Shown piece by piece: positions 8,904 to 16,176 of a DNA stretch of 64,000 nt. Each line of letters begins with the position of its first letter. The first letter of the stretch is position 1. The stretch is from Bilifractor porci (lineage in GTDB: Bacteria; Bacillota; Clostridia; Lachnospirales; Lachnospiraceae). The notes below the pieces were generated by a model. That model was not told where the DNA came from and made no database searches. It saw only the letters and a program-made list of their open reading frames with translations. Location: assembly GCF_009696005.1 (NCBI RefSeq), contig NZ_VUMV01000007.1, positions 62,001-126,000 on the forward strand, in the 5' to 3' direction. Position numbers and translations under genes: made by a program.

Positions 8904-10073
8904 ATGGAAGAGAAAAAAGTCAGCGGATTAAATCTGGCTTCTATTATGACGCTGTATTTTGTTTCCATGGCAATTACCATTGTGACGCCTGCCATGGCTA
9001 CGTTTATGGAGCACTGGCCGGATAAGGCGGAGTATATTTCTTATATATCTACGCTTCCGACGCTGTTTATCGTAATCGGTACCTTTATCGCCGGTTCCAT
9101 CATGGGAAAGAAAATAAAATACAGGACACTGGCAATTATGGCCAGCATCATTGCGCTGATCGGAGGGATAGCCCCGGCGTTTTTTGACAACTTTGAGCTG
9201 ACACTGGTCTGCCGTGCTGTTTTAGGACTGGGAGCAGGACTTCTGGCACCCCTCGGAAATGCTCTGATTGTCGGCCTGTACAAGGGACAGAAACAGGCAA
9301 ATCTTCTGGGCTATGGCACGCTGTTTATGAATGCCGGAGGAATAATTCTGCAGATACTGGGAGGCGTTCTGGCCGGGACTGGTGACAGAGGGTGGCAGCT
9401 GGTCTTCTGGGGACATGCGCTCCTGATTGTAGCAGTCGTGATGGCACTCTTCCTTCCGGAGCCGCCTGCAGCGGAGGTCACCTCCCAAAGCGGGAAAAAG
9501 GAGCCGATGGGCAAATCCATTTATTTGATTGCGCTTCTCATTTTTGTGTATAATCTGTTTGCATTTCCGATTATGCTGAATATGTCCACCCTGTTCGTTC
9601 AGAGAAACGCGGGCGGTCCGGCCGTTGCGGCAACTGCTCTTTCTCTTTATACGGTGGCCGGCGTTGTGGCCGGGTTTGTATTCGGTCATATTTTCAAAGT
9701 GGCAAAGCGGTTTATTATTTCCATTGGAATGGCTCTCTGCGGACTGGGGTTCCTGCTTGTCTTTTTCGGGGAAACCATGCCGGTTATGACGGCGGGCCTG
9801 ATGATTGTAGGCTTCGGCTTCTCCACGTTCTTCCCTGCTTTCATGGCATGGATGGGAATGGCTACTCCTCCGAGCACCGTCGCCATGGCTTCTTCTCTGA
9901 TCCTGGCCTGCATGAATCTGGGAGGGTTTGTAGCATCTCCGTATAATTCTCTTCTGATGAAGATTTTCGGAGCCGACAATTTCATCCTTCCGATGATCGT
10001 AATCGGATTCGTCTTTGATTTTGTGGTCGCCGTTATCTTTATCTTTGCAAGTCCGTTCAAAGAGAAAAAGTAA
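8904..10073 (+). CDS. MFS transporter
   Basis: A 389-residue integral membrane protein with about 12 predicted helices, typical of the major facilitator superfamily. Residues around 85-110 (TLVCRAVLGLGAGLLAPLGN) match the motif between helices 4 and 5 of the drug/sugar-type carriers. The loop between the two six-helix halves is short (PPAAEVTSQSGKKEPMGK). The start has GAGGAGGAAAG before ATG 8904. It follows a URO-D-like enzyme gene and ends at a strong terminator. The substrate cannot be read from the sequence. Confidence 0.85.
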   Translation: MEEKKVSGLNLASIMTLYFVSMAITIVTPAMATFMEHWPDKAEYISYISTLPTLFIVIGTFIAGSIMGKKIKYRTLAIMASIIALIGGIAPAFFDNFELTLVCRAVLGLGAGLLAPLGNALIVGLYKGQKQANLLGYGTLFMNAGGIILQILGGVLAGTGDRGWQLVFWGHALLIVAVVMALFLPEPPAAEVTSQSGKKEPMGKSIYLIALLIFVYNLFAFPIMLNMSTLFVQRNAGGPAVAATALSLYTVAGVVAGFVFGHIFKVAKRFIISIGMALCGLGFLLVFFGETMPVMTAGLMIVGFGFSTFFPAFMAWMGMATPPSTVAMASSLILACMNLGGFVASPYNSLLMKIFGADNFILPMIVIGFVFDFVVAVIFIFASPFKEKK

Positions 10074-10093
10074 GATGACTCTAAAGATGGTTA

Positions 10094-10127
10094 GAAAAAA
10101 AGCTCCCGTCCACGGGAGCTTTTTTTA
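10094..10127 (+). terminator. terminator after the MFS gene
   Basis: AAAAAAAGCTCCCGT pairs with ACGGGAGCTTTTTTT around a two-base loop region, ending in seven T. It is strong and nearly symmetric, so it may also stop leftward transcription from the DUF1836 gene. Confidence 0.85.
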
Positions 10128-10208
10128 GGCACAGACGCAGAAGGAACGGGATGATCCGGCTGCAGGGAAAGAAAATGATATTCCCAATAGATCGAGAGCC
10201 GGTGTTTA

Positions 10209-10754
10209 TCATTTTGCGGTGTTGGACTGCTCACGCTCCTTCTCGATCAGCTGGGAGTAATAAAAATACTGATCCATATATATTTTGTGTGAGATGGTGA
10301 TCACTGTATTCCTCAGCAGAATGCGTTCCTCCGAATCCTCGCTTCCGGCTGCCGGAATTGGATCACCTTCTCTTACAATGTGATGAAGCGCTGCTTCCAG
10401 CTGGCTTCGGAAGAGTTCATAGGCGTATTCGGCGGTATGCTTTTTCTGGCTGATCTGCAGGAGAAAGCGGATTTCATCGAGGGAAAGCACACATTTGGAT
10501 ATCGAGATATAAAAAAGAAAAGCAATCTGGTCCCGCAGGTACATCTTGTGAACCGGGTTGGGAATCAGCTTCTGCTTTACATAATTGCTGACCATCGAAA
10601 TAGTCAGAGACTCCGATAGCACCGGATCCAGATATCCGTTGATATATTTCACTACCTGCTTCAAGTAAAGCCCGACGTCCGGGATCTCCGCATAGGCGGG
10701 CATCTGAAAATTTTCCAGGGCCAGTATTATTTTTTCTGCATGTGCATCAGCCAT
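10209..10754 (-). CDS. DUF1836 domain-containing protein
   Basis: A cytoplasmic protein of 181 residues of the DUF1836 family, common in Clostridia and lactic acid bacteria. The block LTISMVSNYVKQKLIPNPVHKMYLRDQIAFLFYI is the conserved part and resembles a MerR-like winged helix, so DNA binding is possible. The start is uncertain: ATG at the complement of 10754 has GGAG nine bases upstream, while an ATG five codons earlier (10769) has no good site. It is convergent with the MFS gene and divergent from the DegV gene. Confidence 0.7.
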   Translation of the reverse strand: MADAHAEKIILALENFQMPAYAEIPDVGLYLKQVVKYINGYLDPVLSESLTISMVSNYVKQKLIPNPVHKMYLRDQIAFLFYISISKCVLSLDEIRFLLQISQKKHTAEYAYELFRSQLEAALHHIVREGDPIPAAGSEDSEERILLRNTVITISHKIYMDQYFYYSQLIEKEREQSNTAK

Positions 10755-10814
10755 ATGGTTATTCTCCATCCTGTTTTCAAAAAAATAAAAGCTTTATATA
10801 GGTTTTTTAATATC

Positions 10815-10843
10815 TTGACAAGGGATATTTGGAAAACTATTAT
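10815..10843 (+). promoter_or_regulatory. sigma-A promoter of the DegV gene
   Basis: TTGACA at 10815-10820, 17 bases, TATTAT at 10838-10843. The leader is about 110 bases and contains no structure I can name. Confidence 0.65.
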
Positions 10844-10960
10844 GATTATTATATATTACCCGGATGTTTTTATCAAATCATTACATGTCTGCAGGGCAGC
10901 AGTGTACTCTCTGAATGATTATCCTGGGAGAAGTACGGTCTGCGGACTGAGGGAGAAAAA

Positions 10961-11809
10961 ATGCAGGAAAAAATTATTGTGGTCGCAGATTCATGCTGTG
11001 ATGTCGGGCAGGAATTGCAGAAAAAATACAATATTCGTGTTATCCCTGTCCATATCATTTATCCGGAAGGAGAGTATGAGGATGGAGTAGATATTGATCC
11101 CAAAATGGTTTATCAGCGTTTTCCCAGGGAAATCCCGACAACTTCCATGCCGTCCTTCGGGGAAGTGCAGAAGTTTCTGGAGGGCCTGAAGGAAGAGGGA
11201 TATACACATTGCATTTCCATCAATGTTTCCGATCATTTGAGCGGTACGGTGAATACTGTCCGGAGTGCCGCGGAAGAAGTGGAGGGTCTGGATACCTTTG
11301 TCTACAATACCAAGGATATCTCCTTCGGGAGCGGGGTCTATGCCGTTTATGCGGCAGATCTTGTTCAGAAAGGGATTCCTTTCCGTGAAATCTGCCAGCG
11401 CCTGGAGGAAAAAAGAGAAGATTCGCATTTAATGTTTTACATGGATTCCCTGGAATATCTGAAGAAAGGCGGACGGATCGGGAATGTCACCTATATGATT
11501 GCCAATGTCCTTCACATGAAGCCAATCATTTCCTGCGATCCGGAGGGCGTCTATTATACGGTGGCAAAAGTCCGGGGCTCCAGACAGGCGAAATCCAAAT
11601 TACTGGAAGAGGCAGCTGCTGCGGCAGGCGGCAGAAAATGCTGGGTCTCCGTTCTGAACGGGAATGATGAAGAGGGCGGAAAACAGATACTGGAGATGGT
11701 CAGGGAGCGGCTTCCTCAGGGAGAATGTATCTACTGCAATCAGATCAATGCCTCGCTTGCGGTAAATACAGGACCGGGACTGATCGGGCTGCTGGTATTT
11801 CCTCTTTGA
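10961..11809 (+). CDS. DegV family fatty-acid-binding protein
   Basis: A 282-residue DegV protein. The N-terminus IIVVADSCCDVGQELQKKYNIRVIPVHIIY is the family opening, followed by TTSMPSFGEV, CISINVSDHLSGTVNT and the C-terminal domain with GPGLIGLL. DegV/FakB proteins bind a fatty acid and present it to the FakA kinase for phospholipid synthesis. No fakA lies here, which is common because Firmicutes carry several scattered degV genes. ATG 10961 follows GAGGGAG. Confidence 0.9.
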   Translation: MQEKIIVVADSCCDVGQELQKKYNIRVIPVHIIYPEGEYEDGVDIDPKMVYQRFPREIPTTSMPSFGEVQKFLEGLKEEGYTHCISINVSDHLSGTVNTVRSAAEEVEGLDTFVYNTKDISFGSGVYAVYAADLVQKGIPFREICQRLEEKREDSHLMFYMDSLEYLKKGGRIGNVTYMIANVLHMKPIISCDPEGVYYTVAKVRGSRQAKSKLLEEAAAAAGGRKCWVSVLNGNDEEGGKQILEMVRERLPQGECIYCNQINASLAVNTGPGLIGLLVFPL

Positions 11810-11853
11810 AAAAAGTTGTTTTATTTATACAAACAGATGTTTCTGCTTTTTAC

Positions 11854-11880
11854 AAGACAGGGGCATCTGTCTTTTTTGTT
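11854..11880 (+). terminator. terminator after the DegV gene
   Basis: AAGACAG pairs with CTGTCTT across GGGCAT, followed by TTTTGTTTTTT. Confidence 0.7.
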
Positions 11881-11959
11881 TTTTCGTCAAACCGTCAAAA
11901 ATGAAAAACGTACTGGAATTTAATTAGAAAACCTGATACAATTTCAGCATTAGGTGCAA

Positions 11960-11998
11960 AGAGGCATTTTCCTTTCGAGGGAGGTGTCTCTTTTTTTA
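11960..11998 (+). terminator. UUCG-loop hairpin with T-tract before the LuxR-type gene
   Basis: AGAGGCATTTTCCT pairs over 14 positions (several G-T) with AGGGAGGTGTCTCT around a TTCG tetraloop, followed by seven T. It lies about ten bases after the start expected from an extended -10 TGATACAAT (TACAAT at 11937-11942) with a poor -35, so it could attenuate that transcript. It could also be a second stop for degV. The remaining bases up to 12137 hold no gene. Confidence 0.65.
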
Positions 11999-12137
11999 TT
12001 CCGGTTTCGGAAAAACGGATTAAGGAATTATGAATTGTAACGCGTCTGCACACCAAAAGGCGTTCACTTCCGGACCGGCAATTATATGGACACAAGGATA
12101 CCGGCTTCCGGCTGTCTGGCAGGGAAAGGAGTTCATT

Positions 12138-12725
12138 ATGGAAATCGCTATGTTCAGAACCTACAATACTATGATCTGCGGCCTGTACGAACAATGTGAT
12201 GTGGAAAGCGTCAAGCAGGAATTACTGGGCTCTCTTCAGAAACTGATTCCCTATCAGTATGCCGACGTGCAGGTTCTCTATGCGGGAGATCCGGATCTGA
12301 ATGACAGGGAGCCGTATCTGTCGGAATTGCTGTTTGATGAACTGGAGCTGAAGATATGCCATAAGGATCAGCCTCTTGCCCAGGTCCGGCTTTACCGTTT
12401 GAGAAAGAAGGGAAAATTTACGGATGCGGAAAGATTTCTGCTTCGCTCCATGGAACCACATCTGGAACAGATCTTTTACCGCCATCTCTGCAGAGATACT
12501 TCCCAGGAGATTGTAGATCACGCCATTACCAGAATAAACAGCCAGGTTCATCTGACTCCCAGGGAGAGGGAAGTGCTGGAGATGATGTTCCGGGGAGATG
12601 CAAATTCCTGCATCTGCGACGCACTGCATATAACGGAGCATACGTTACAGAAGCACCTCCAGAATCTTTACCGTAAACTTCATATCTCCTCCCGCTGGGA
12701 ACTGGTCGGATACCTGACTGCATGA
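12138..12725 (+). CDS. LuxR-type helix-turn-helix regulator
   Basis: A 195-residue protein whose last 65 residues are a GerE/LuxR-type DNA-binding domain: LTPREREVLEMMFRGDANSC, then ICDALHITEHTLQKHLQNLY, then RKLHISSRWELVGYL. The N-terminal 125 residues match no response-regulator receiver (the Asp pocket is missing) and look like a small ligand or GAF-type domain. ATG 12138 follows AAAGGAG. It stands alone between terminator-like hairpins, with a possible attenuator in the leader. Confidence 0.75.
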   Translation: MEIAMFRTYNTMICGLYEQCDVESVKQELLGSLQKLIPYQYADVQVLYAGDPDLNDREPYLSELLFDELELKICHKDQPLAQVRLYRLRKKGKFTDAERFLLRSMEPHLEQIFYRHLCRDTSQEIVDHAITRINSQVHLTPREREVLEMMFRGDANSCICDALHITEHTLQKHLQNLYRKLHISSRWELVGYLTA

Positions 12726-12746
12726 AGGTGATGCGGGACAAAAAAA

Positions 12747-12795
12747 CCGGGCATGTCTCTTTTGTGTTTTATTCTGCATGAAAGAGAATGTCCGG
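12747..12795. terminator. hairpin between the LuxR-type and bioY genes
   Basis: CCGGGCATGTCTCTTT pairs imperfectly with AAAGAGAATGTCCGG. A T-rich stretch follows at 12796-12820 on the plus strand. The two genes converge here, so it may serve both. Confidence 0.45.
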
Positions 12796-12852
12796 ATTCT
12801 TATATTTCTTAATTTTTTTTCTTATCGGCAGGTCTTTTGTTGCCGGAGATTA

Positions 12853-13419
12853 TCACTTCATGATTCTTCGGAAAGCAGGTACGATCTGCGCCGCAATCAC
12901 GGATTTCAGTAGATCCAGCGGAAGAAACGGCAGGAAGCCTGTCAGAAAACCAGTCTCCAGACTGTAGTGAGACGCTGCCATCAGCCAGAACATACCGATC
13001 AGGTCAATCAGCAGGGCACCGGCAACTGCGGCAATCGTGTACCGGAACCGGTGGTAAGTTTTTCCCCTGAGAACCGGGAGAAGAAGCCCGATCAGCGGAA
13101 ATACAAGCGTATATCCCCCATAGGGAGTCATCAGATAGCCGATGCCGGCTCCTCCGCCGATGAAAACAGGAAGTCCGAGAATTCCAAGAACCAGCCACAC
13201 AAGAATAATCAAAAAACTTTCCCCGGAAGAAAACAGCAGGGCAATCAGCAGAATGACGAAATTAAGCATCGTAATGTGCGGTGCGCCCGGCAGCGGCAGC
13301 GGTATGCTGATATAAGCAGAGATACATAGGATAGCCGCAAACATAGCCATTGTCACCAGTTTTTTGGTCGTTATTTTTTTCTGTGTGTTTTCGGATGCTG
13401 CTGCAGAAGATGAACTCAT
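12853..13419 (-). CDS. bioY: biotin transporter BioY (ECF S component)
   Basis: A 188-residue membrane protein with about six helices. MFAAILCISAYISIPLPLPG, then PVFIGGGAGIGYLMTPYGGY (the family signature near residues 88-107) identify BioY, the biotin-binding component that works with the shared ECF module EcfTAA'. Those ECF genes are not in the window. The start is ATG at the complement of 13419, with AGGAGG nine bases upstream. The upstream region carries a consensus promoter overlapped by a BirA-type operator, which fits repression by biotin. Confidence 0.92.
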   Translation of the reverse strand: MSSSSAAASENTQKKITTKKLVTMAMFAAILCISAYISIPLPLPGAPHITMLNFVILLIALLFSSGESFLIILVWLVLGILGLPVFIGGGAGIGYLMTPYGGYTLVFPLIGLLLPVLRGKTYHRFRYTIAAVAGALLIDLIGMFWLMAASHYSLETGFLTGFLPFLPLDLLKSVIAAQIVPAFRRIMK

Positions 13420-13456
13420 GGAAACAAAACCTCCTGATAAGGAATCATTGGCAGTC

Positions 13457-13483
13457 GGAACAAACTCCGGAAGAGTTCGTTCC
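13457..13483 (-). other. 5'-leader hairpin of bioY mRNA
   Basis: On the minus strand GGAACGAACTC pairs over 11 bases with GAGTTTGTTCC around TTCCG. It starts only a few bases after the predicted transcription start (about 13487), so it would form a 5'-terminal hairpin. It has no T-tract and is probably a stabiliser, not a terminator. Confidence 0.5.
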
Positions 13484-13493
13484 GTACGTTCCG

Positions 13494-13522
13494 ATTATAA
13501 GAGGAGGGGAAGATATTGTCAA
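13494..13522 (-). promoter_or_regulatory. sigma-A promoter of bioY
   Basis: Minus strand: TTGACA (complement of 13517-13522), 17 bases, TATAAT (complement of 13494-13499). Both hexamers are perfect. The -35 lies inside one half of the BirA-type palindrome. Confidence 0.8.
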
Positions 13523-13548
13523 CCATAAAATAAAAACAGGGTGACAAC
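13515..13548. promoter_or_regulatory. BirA-type biotin operator
   Basis: ATTGTCAACC, 14 bases, GGGTGACAAC. The two 10-base arms match as inverted repeats in 8 of 10 positions and fit the bipartite BirA site known from Firmicutes (TTGTxAACC, 14-16 bases, GGTTxACAA). It covers the -35 of the bioY promoter, so bound biotinylated-adenylate repressor would block transcription. Confidence 0.75.
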
Positions 13549-13597
13549 TATTAAACGACTGATTAATATCTATGCGGGAACCTGATCAGAGAGAATG

Positions 13598-13633
13598 AAA
13601 AACGCCGGGAACTTCATCTTAGAAATTCCCGGC
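13598..13633 (-). terminator. terminator after tRNA-Val
   Basis: Minus strand: GCCGGGAA and TTCCCGGC pair across a 14-base loop immediately after the tRNA 3' end, followed by GTTTTTC. Confidence 0.75.
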
Positions 13634-13638
13634 ATCTG

Positions 13639-13711
13639 TGGAACGTGCAGGGCTCGAACCTGTGACCTTCTGAACGTGAATCAGACGCTCTCCCAGCTGA
13701 GCTAACGTTCC
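13639..13711 (-). tRNA. tRNA-Val, anticodon CAC
   Basis: A full 73-base cloverleaf on the minus strand: acceptor GGAACGT/ACGTTCC, D arm GCTC-AGCTGGGA-GAGC, anticodon stem TCTGA/TCAGA with loop TTCACGT (anticodon CAC, reading GTG), five-base variable loop AGGTC, T loop TTCGAGC. The first T-stem pair is an A-C mismatch; the other four pair. The discriminator is A, and the CCA end is not encoded (CAG follows). A terminator follows directly. Confidence 0.9.
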
Positions 13712-13728
13712 ATACCCTGTGAATCAAA

Positions 13729-13734
13729 ATTATA
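13729..13734 (-). promoter_or_regulatory. extended -10 promoter of tRNA-Val
   Basis: Minus strand TGTTATAAT places the start about 11 bases before the mature tRNA. A clear -35 is not seen. Confidence 0.5.
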
Positions 13735-13818
13735 ACACACAGTTTGGAAATTTTCCACCCAAAAATTTTCGGAATATTTTACAGCCTTGGATCGTCTGGC
13801 CGGAAGTTCACCGGACAC

Positions 13819-13857
13819 ATTCTGCTGCGGGAAGAAAGCAATTCCCCGCAGCAGAAT
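13819..13857. repeat. perfect 13-base inverted repeat downstream of URO-D paralogue 3
   Basis: ATTCTGCTGCGGG and CCCGCAGCAGAAT are exact reverse complements separated by 13 bases, about 20 bases past the stop of the minus-strand gene. No T-tract follows on either strand, so it is not a standard terminator; it could protect the mRNA 3' end. Confidence 0.6.
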
Positions 13858-13877
13858 ACACGCAGCAACTGGAAGAA

Positions 13878-14975
13878 TCAATGATCGCTGTTTCTGTGGT
13901 ACAGCTTGTTGTAATATTCCAGGGAATAGTGATAGAGCTCATCTCTGGCTATATCCGTCTGCCTGGGATCTGTAAAATCAGTCATAATGCTTGCCAGAAT
14001 TCTTCCGTTGCCGCCAAAATGGTCGACAAAATCACGCACCCGTCTGCGGATTTCTTTTTCATCTGCGCCGTGTGGAATGTCAATATCAAAGGCAAAGGAC
14101 ATTTTGGTGTTCCATTTCTCAAAAAGCTCGTCATAGTCGTTTGCCCGGTGCTGCGGATTCCAGTAATCGACACCCATCTCGATCATTTCAGGCAGATACT
14201 GTCCGTTTCTTCCGCAGGAATGGAGTTCGACAAAACGTCCGCTCTTTTTTACAAAATCCTTCAGGAACTTTTTCTCATAGGGGAGAAGCTGCTCGTCAAA
14301 CATTTCATTCGAGAAGAACCCGGCTCTTTCGGTTCCCCAGTCGTCATGATACAAAACGCCGTCTACCCGGCCGTAGTAATCAAAAACCTTTTGGGTAGTT
14401 TCAATTTTGTAATCAGCCATTTTATTAAAAAATTCAGCCAGAAGCTCCGGCTCTTCATAAAATGCCATCAATGACTCCGCAAAAGGGATCATCTCATGCA
14501 GACGTTCAAAAATTCCTTCCGTACACTGGTAAATGTGAACTCTGTCCGGATCCAGGTCTTTCTGGATCTTTTTTCCGTCTGCCTCAAAATCCACCTGGGA
14601 AATGTCCGGCCATTCCAACTCTTCCTTCCATTTAGAAAAGTCAGAGATGGTTCTTGTTCCCGGTTTGGTAATCATGCCATTGATGCTGTCTACCATTTCC
14701 CAGTTAACGCCCCACCAATCATACCCGCTTTTCTCCGGAACCGGATGTTCCTCTATGGCATCCGGCCATATGGTGTTTGATTCATAGAAATAGCAGGGAA
14801 TCCAGTAAGGCTGTTCGCCCTTGACGGCCCGAATATAATTGTCCTTTACACGGATCGGACGGTCTGTAATTGGTGGTTTGGGCTGCTGGATTATCCAGGG
14901 AAAAGTACCCGGAATTGCCCAGTGCTTTGAATAGTCTCGCTCTGATGCCCGCTGCATAAATTTTCCGACTGCCAT
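13878..14975 (-). CDS. URO-D/MtaA-like family protein, paralogue 3
   Basis: A 365-residue URO-D superfamily protein, the most divergent of the three here. It has an extra N-terminal stretch of about 40 residues (MQRASERDYSKHWAIPG). The family blocks are VLYHDDWGTERAGFFSNEMF, then FVELHSCGRNGQYLPEMIEM. HSCG matches the HxCG zinc site of MtaA-type corrinoid methyltransferases, unlike the other two copies. A C-terminal block (NPQHRANDYDELFEKW) is characteristic of the subgroup. The start ATG follows AAGGAGGAGGCAG. No corrinoid protein or methyltransferase partner lies nearby. Confidence 0.75.
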   Translation of the reverse strand: MAVGKFMQRASERDYSKHWAIPGTFPWIIQQPKPPITDRPIRVKDNYIRAVKGEQPYWIPCYFYESNTIWPDAIEEHPVPEKSGYDWWGVNWEMVDSINGMITKPGTRTISDFSKWKEELEWPDISQVDFEADGKKIQKDLDPDRVHIYQCTEGIFERLHEMIPFAESLMAFYEEPELLAEFFNKMADYKIETTQKVFDYYGRVDGVLYHDDWGTERAGFFSNEMFDEQLLPYEKKFLKDFVKKSGRFVELHSCGRNGQYLPEMIEMGVDYWNPQHRANDYDELFEKWNTKMSFAFDIDIPHGADEKEIRRRVRDFVDHFGGNGRILASIMTDFTDPRQTDIARDELYHYSLEYYNKLYHRNSDH

Positions 14976-15243
14976 TCTGCCTCCTCCTTTTCGTAAAATA
15001 AAGTGCTTTCTGCCGGTTTTCCGCTTGTGTTCCTGCTGAAACAGCTTCCCGGAATGCTGAAAACAATCTTCCGTTTTGAAGCCGAACAGGAATTCTATAA
15101 AAAATTATAGAGGCGAAAACATCTCAAAAGAAGAGATAGGGCGCACAAAATAAGAATGAATATAAGGACATAAAATTGTGCAGAGACTTATGATTCATGA
15201 AAAAGAAGTATACAGATGTTATCCAGGCAGTAGAATGATAAAC

Positions 15244-15270
15244 ATCTATATCATCTATATCATCTATTTC
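15244..15270. repeat. three tandem copies of a 9-base repeat
   Basis: ATCTATATC, ATCTATATC, ATCTATTTC follow one another in the AT-rich gap 14976-15367. That gap also holds the promoter at 15288-15316; otherwise no gene is seen in it. Confidence 0.6.
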
Positions 15271-15287
15271 ATAAAGACCTGTACACA

Positions 15288-15316
15288 TTGCAGCCATTCT
15301 TACAAAAATGTATAAT
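15288..15316 (+). promoter_or_regulatory. sigma-A promoter before the ABC transporter
   Basis: TTGCAG at 15288-15293, 17 bases, perfect TATAAT at 15311-15316. It would transcribe the gene remnant and the ABC genes. Confidence 0.6.
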
Positions 15317-15367
15317 AGACATAACTATTCAGCGTAACAATTAAGCGATGATGTGGGAGAAGTGGAT

Positions 15368-15454
15368 ATGGCGGACAAACGAAAACTTCCGGTTGGAGTG
15401 CAGTCATTTGAGGCCCTGAGAAATGGAAATTTTACCATTAAAATTCCCGAATAG
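15368..15454 (+). pseudogene. 28-codon remnant of an AAA-ATPase-like/PD-(D/E)XK protein
   Basis: ATG 15368 has a GGGAGAAG site and encodes MADKRKLPVGVQSFEALRNG plus eight more residues, then TAG. The KLPVGVQSFExLR motif is the standard N-terminus of a large family in Bacteroidetes and Clostridia (AAA-ATPase-like plus DUF1703 nuclease, usually over 500 residues). Only this start survives. It is best read as a relic left by deletion, though translation of a short leader peptide ahead of the ABC genes cannot be excluded. Confidence 0.6.
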
Positions 15455-15486
15455 AGAAGCAAAGTATACTTTGGGTAAGATATTAT

Positions 15487-16176
15487 ATGGACAATAATAT
15501 TCTTGTAGAAACCAGATCATTAATTGTAGATTTTTTGTGTGGAACGAGTTTCTTACGGGCTTTGGATCATGTTGATCTGGCGGTTCAAAGAGGTGAGTTC
15601 GTGTCCCTGGTTGGCGTTTCCGGGAGTGGCAAAACTACTCTTTTGAACGCTATTGGCGGGTTAATTACACCGACTTCCGGTTCTGTTATTTTTAACAACA
15701 TCCGTTTTGATTCCATGCGCGACGAAGAACGAACAATCTTCAGAAGAGAAAATATCGGATTTGTTTTTCAAAATTATAATCTTATCCCCTCGTTAAGTGT
15801 ATTTCAAAATATATGTTTTTCCGCTCAGCTGTCAAAGGGGAATGTTGCAGCCTCGGAAGCGCAAAAAATCGCAAAACAGCTGGGCATAGAGGATAAATTA
15901 ACGGAGATGCCGTCTGAATTATCAGGAGGCCAGCAGCAGAGGGTTGCGATTGCACGGGCTATGCTTGCAAAGCCGTCTTTGCTGCTTGCGGATGAGCCTA
16001 CGGGAAGCCTGGATTCTATCAATGGCAGGGCTATTATTCAATTACTCAGAAATGCTGTGGTTCAAAGCAAGATGTCAGTTCTCATGGCAACACATAATGA
16101 AGAGTTTGCGTCGCTTACAGATCGGATTTTGTATATAGAGGACGGTAAAATCGTTGCAGAAGAACGAAGAATATGA
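15487..16176 (+). CDS. ABC transporter ATP-binding protein, MacB/BceA type
   Basis: A 229-residue nucleotide-binding subunit. Walker A GVSGSGKTT, Q-loop FVFQNYNLIPSLSV, signature LSGGQQQRVAIARAM, Walker B LLLADEPTG, and the switch His in MATHNEE are all present, so it should be active. The sequence type is that of the lipoprotein or antimicrobial-peptide exporters (MacB, LolD, BceA). Its 3' end overlaps the permease gene by 23 bases. Codons are AT-rich compared with the flanking genes, suggesting acquisition by transfer. Confidence 0.9.
   Translation: MDNNILVETRSLIVDFLCGTSFLRALDHVDLAVQRGEFVSLVGVSGSGKTTLLNAIGGLITPTSGSVIFNNIRFDSMRDEERTIFRRENIGFVFQNYNLIPSLSVFQNICFSAQLSKGNVAASEAQKIAKQLGIEDKLTEMPSELSGGQQQRVAIARAMLAKPSLLLADEPTGSLDSINGRAIIQLLRNAVVQSKMSVLMATHNEEFASLTDRILYIEDGKIVAEERRI

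Noticed and set aside
15244-15270. Start of a CRISPR array
   Set aside because: Only three 9-base units without spacers, and no cas genes nearby.
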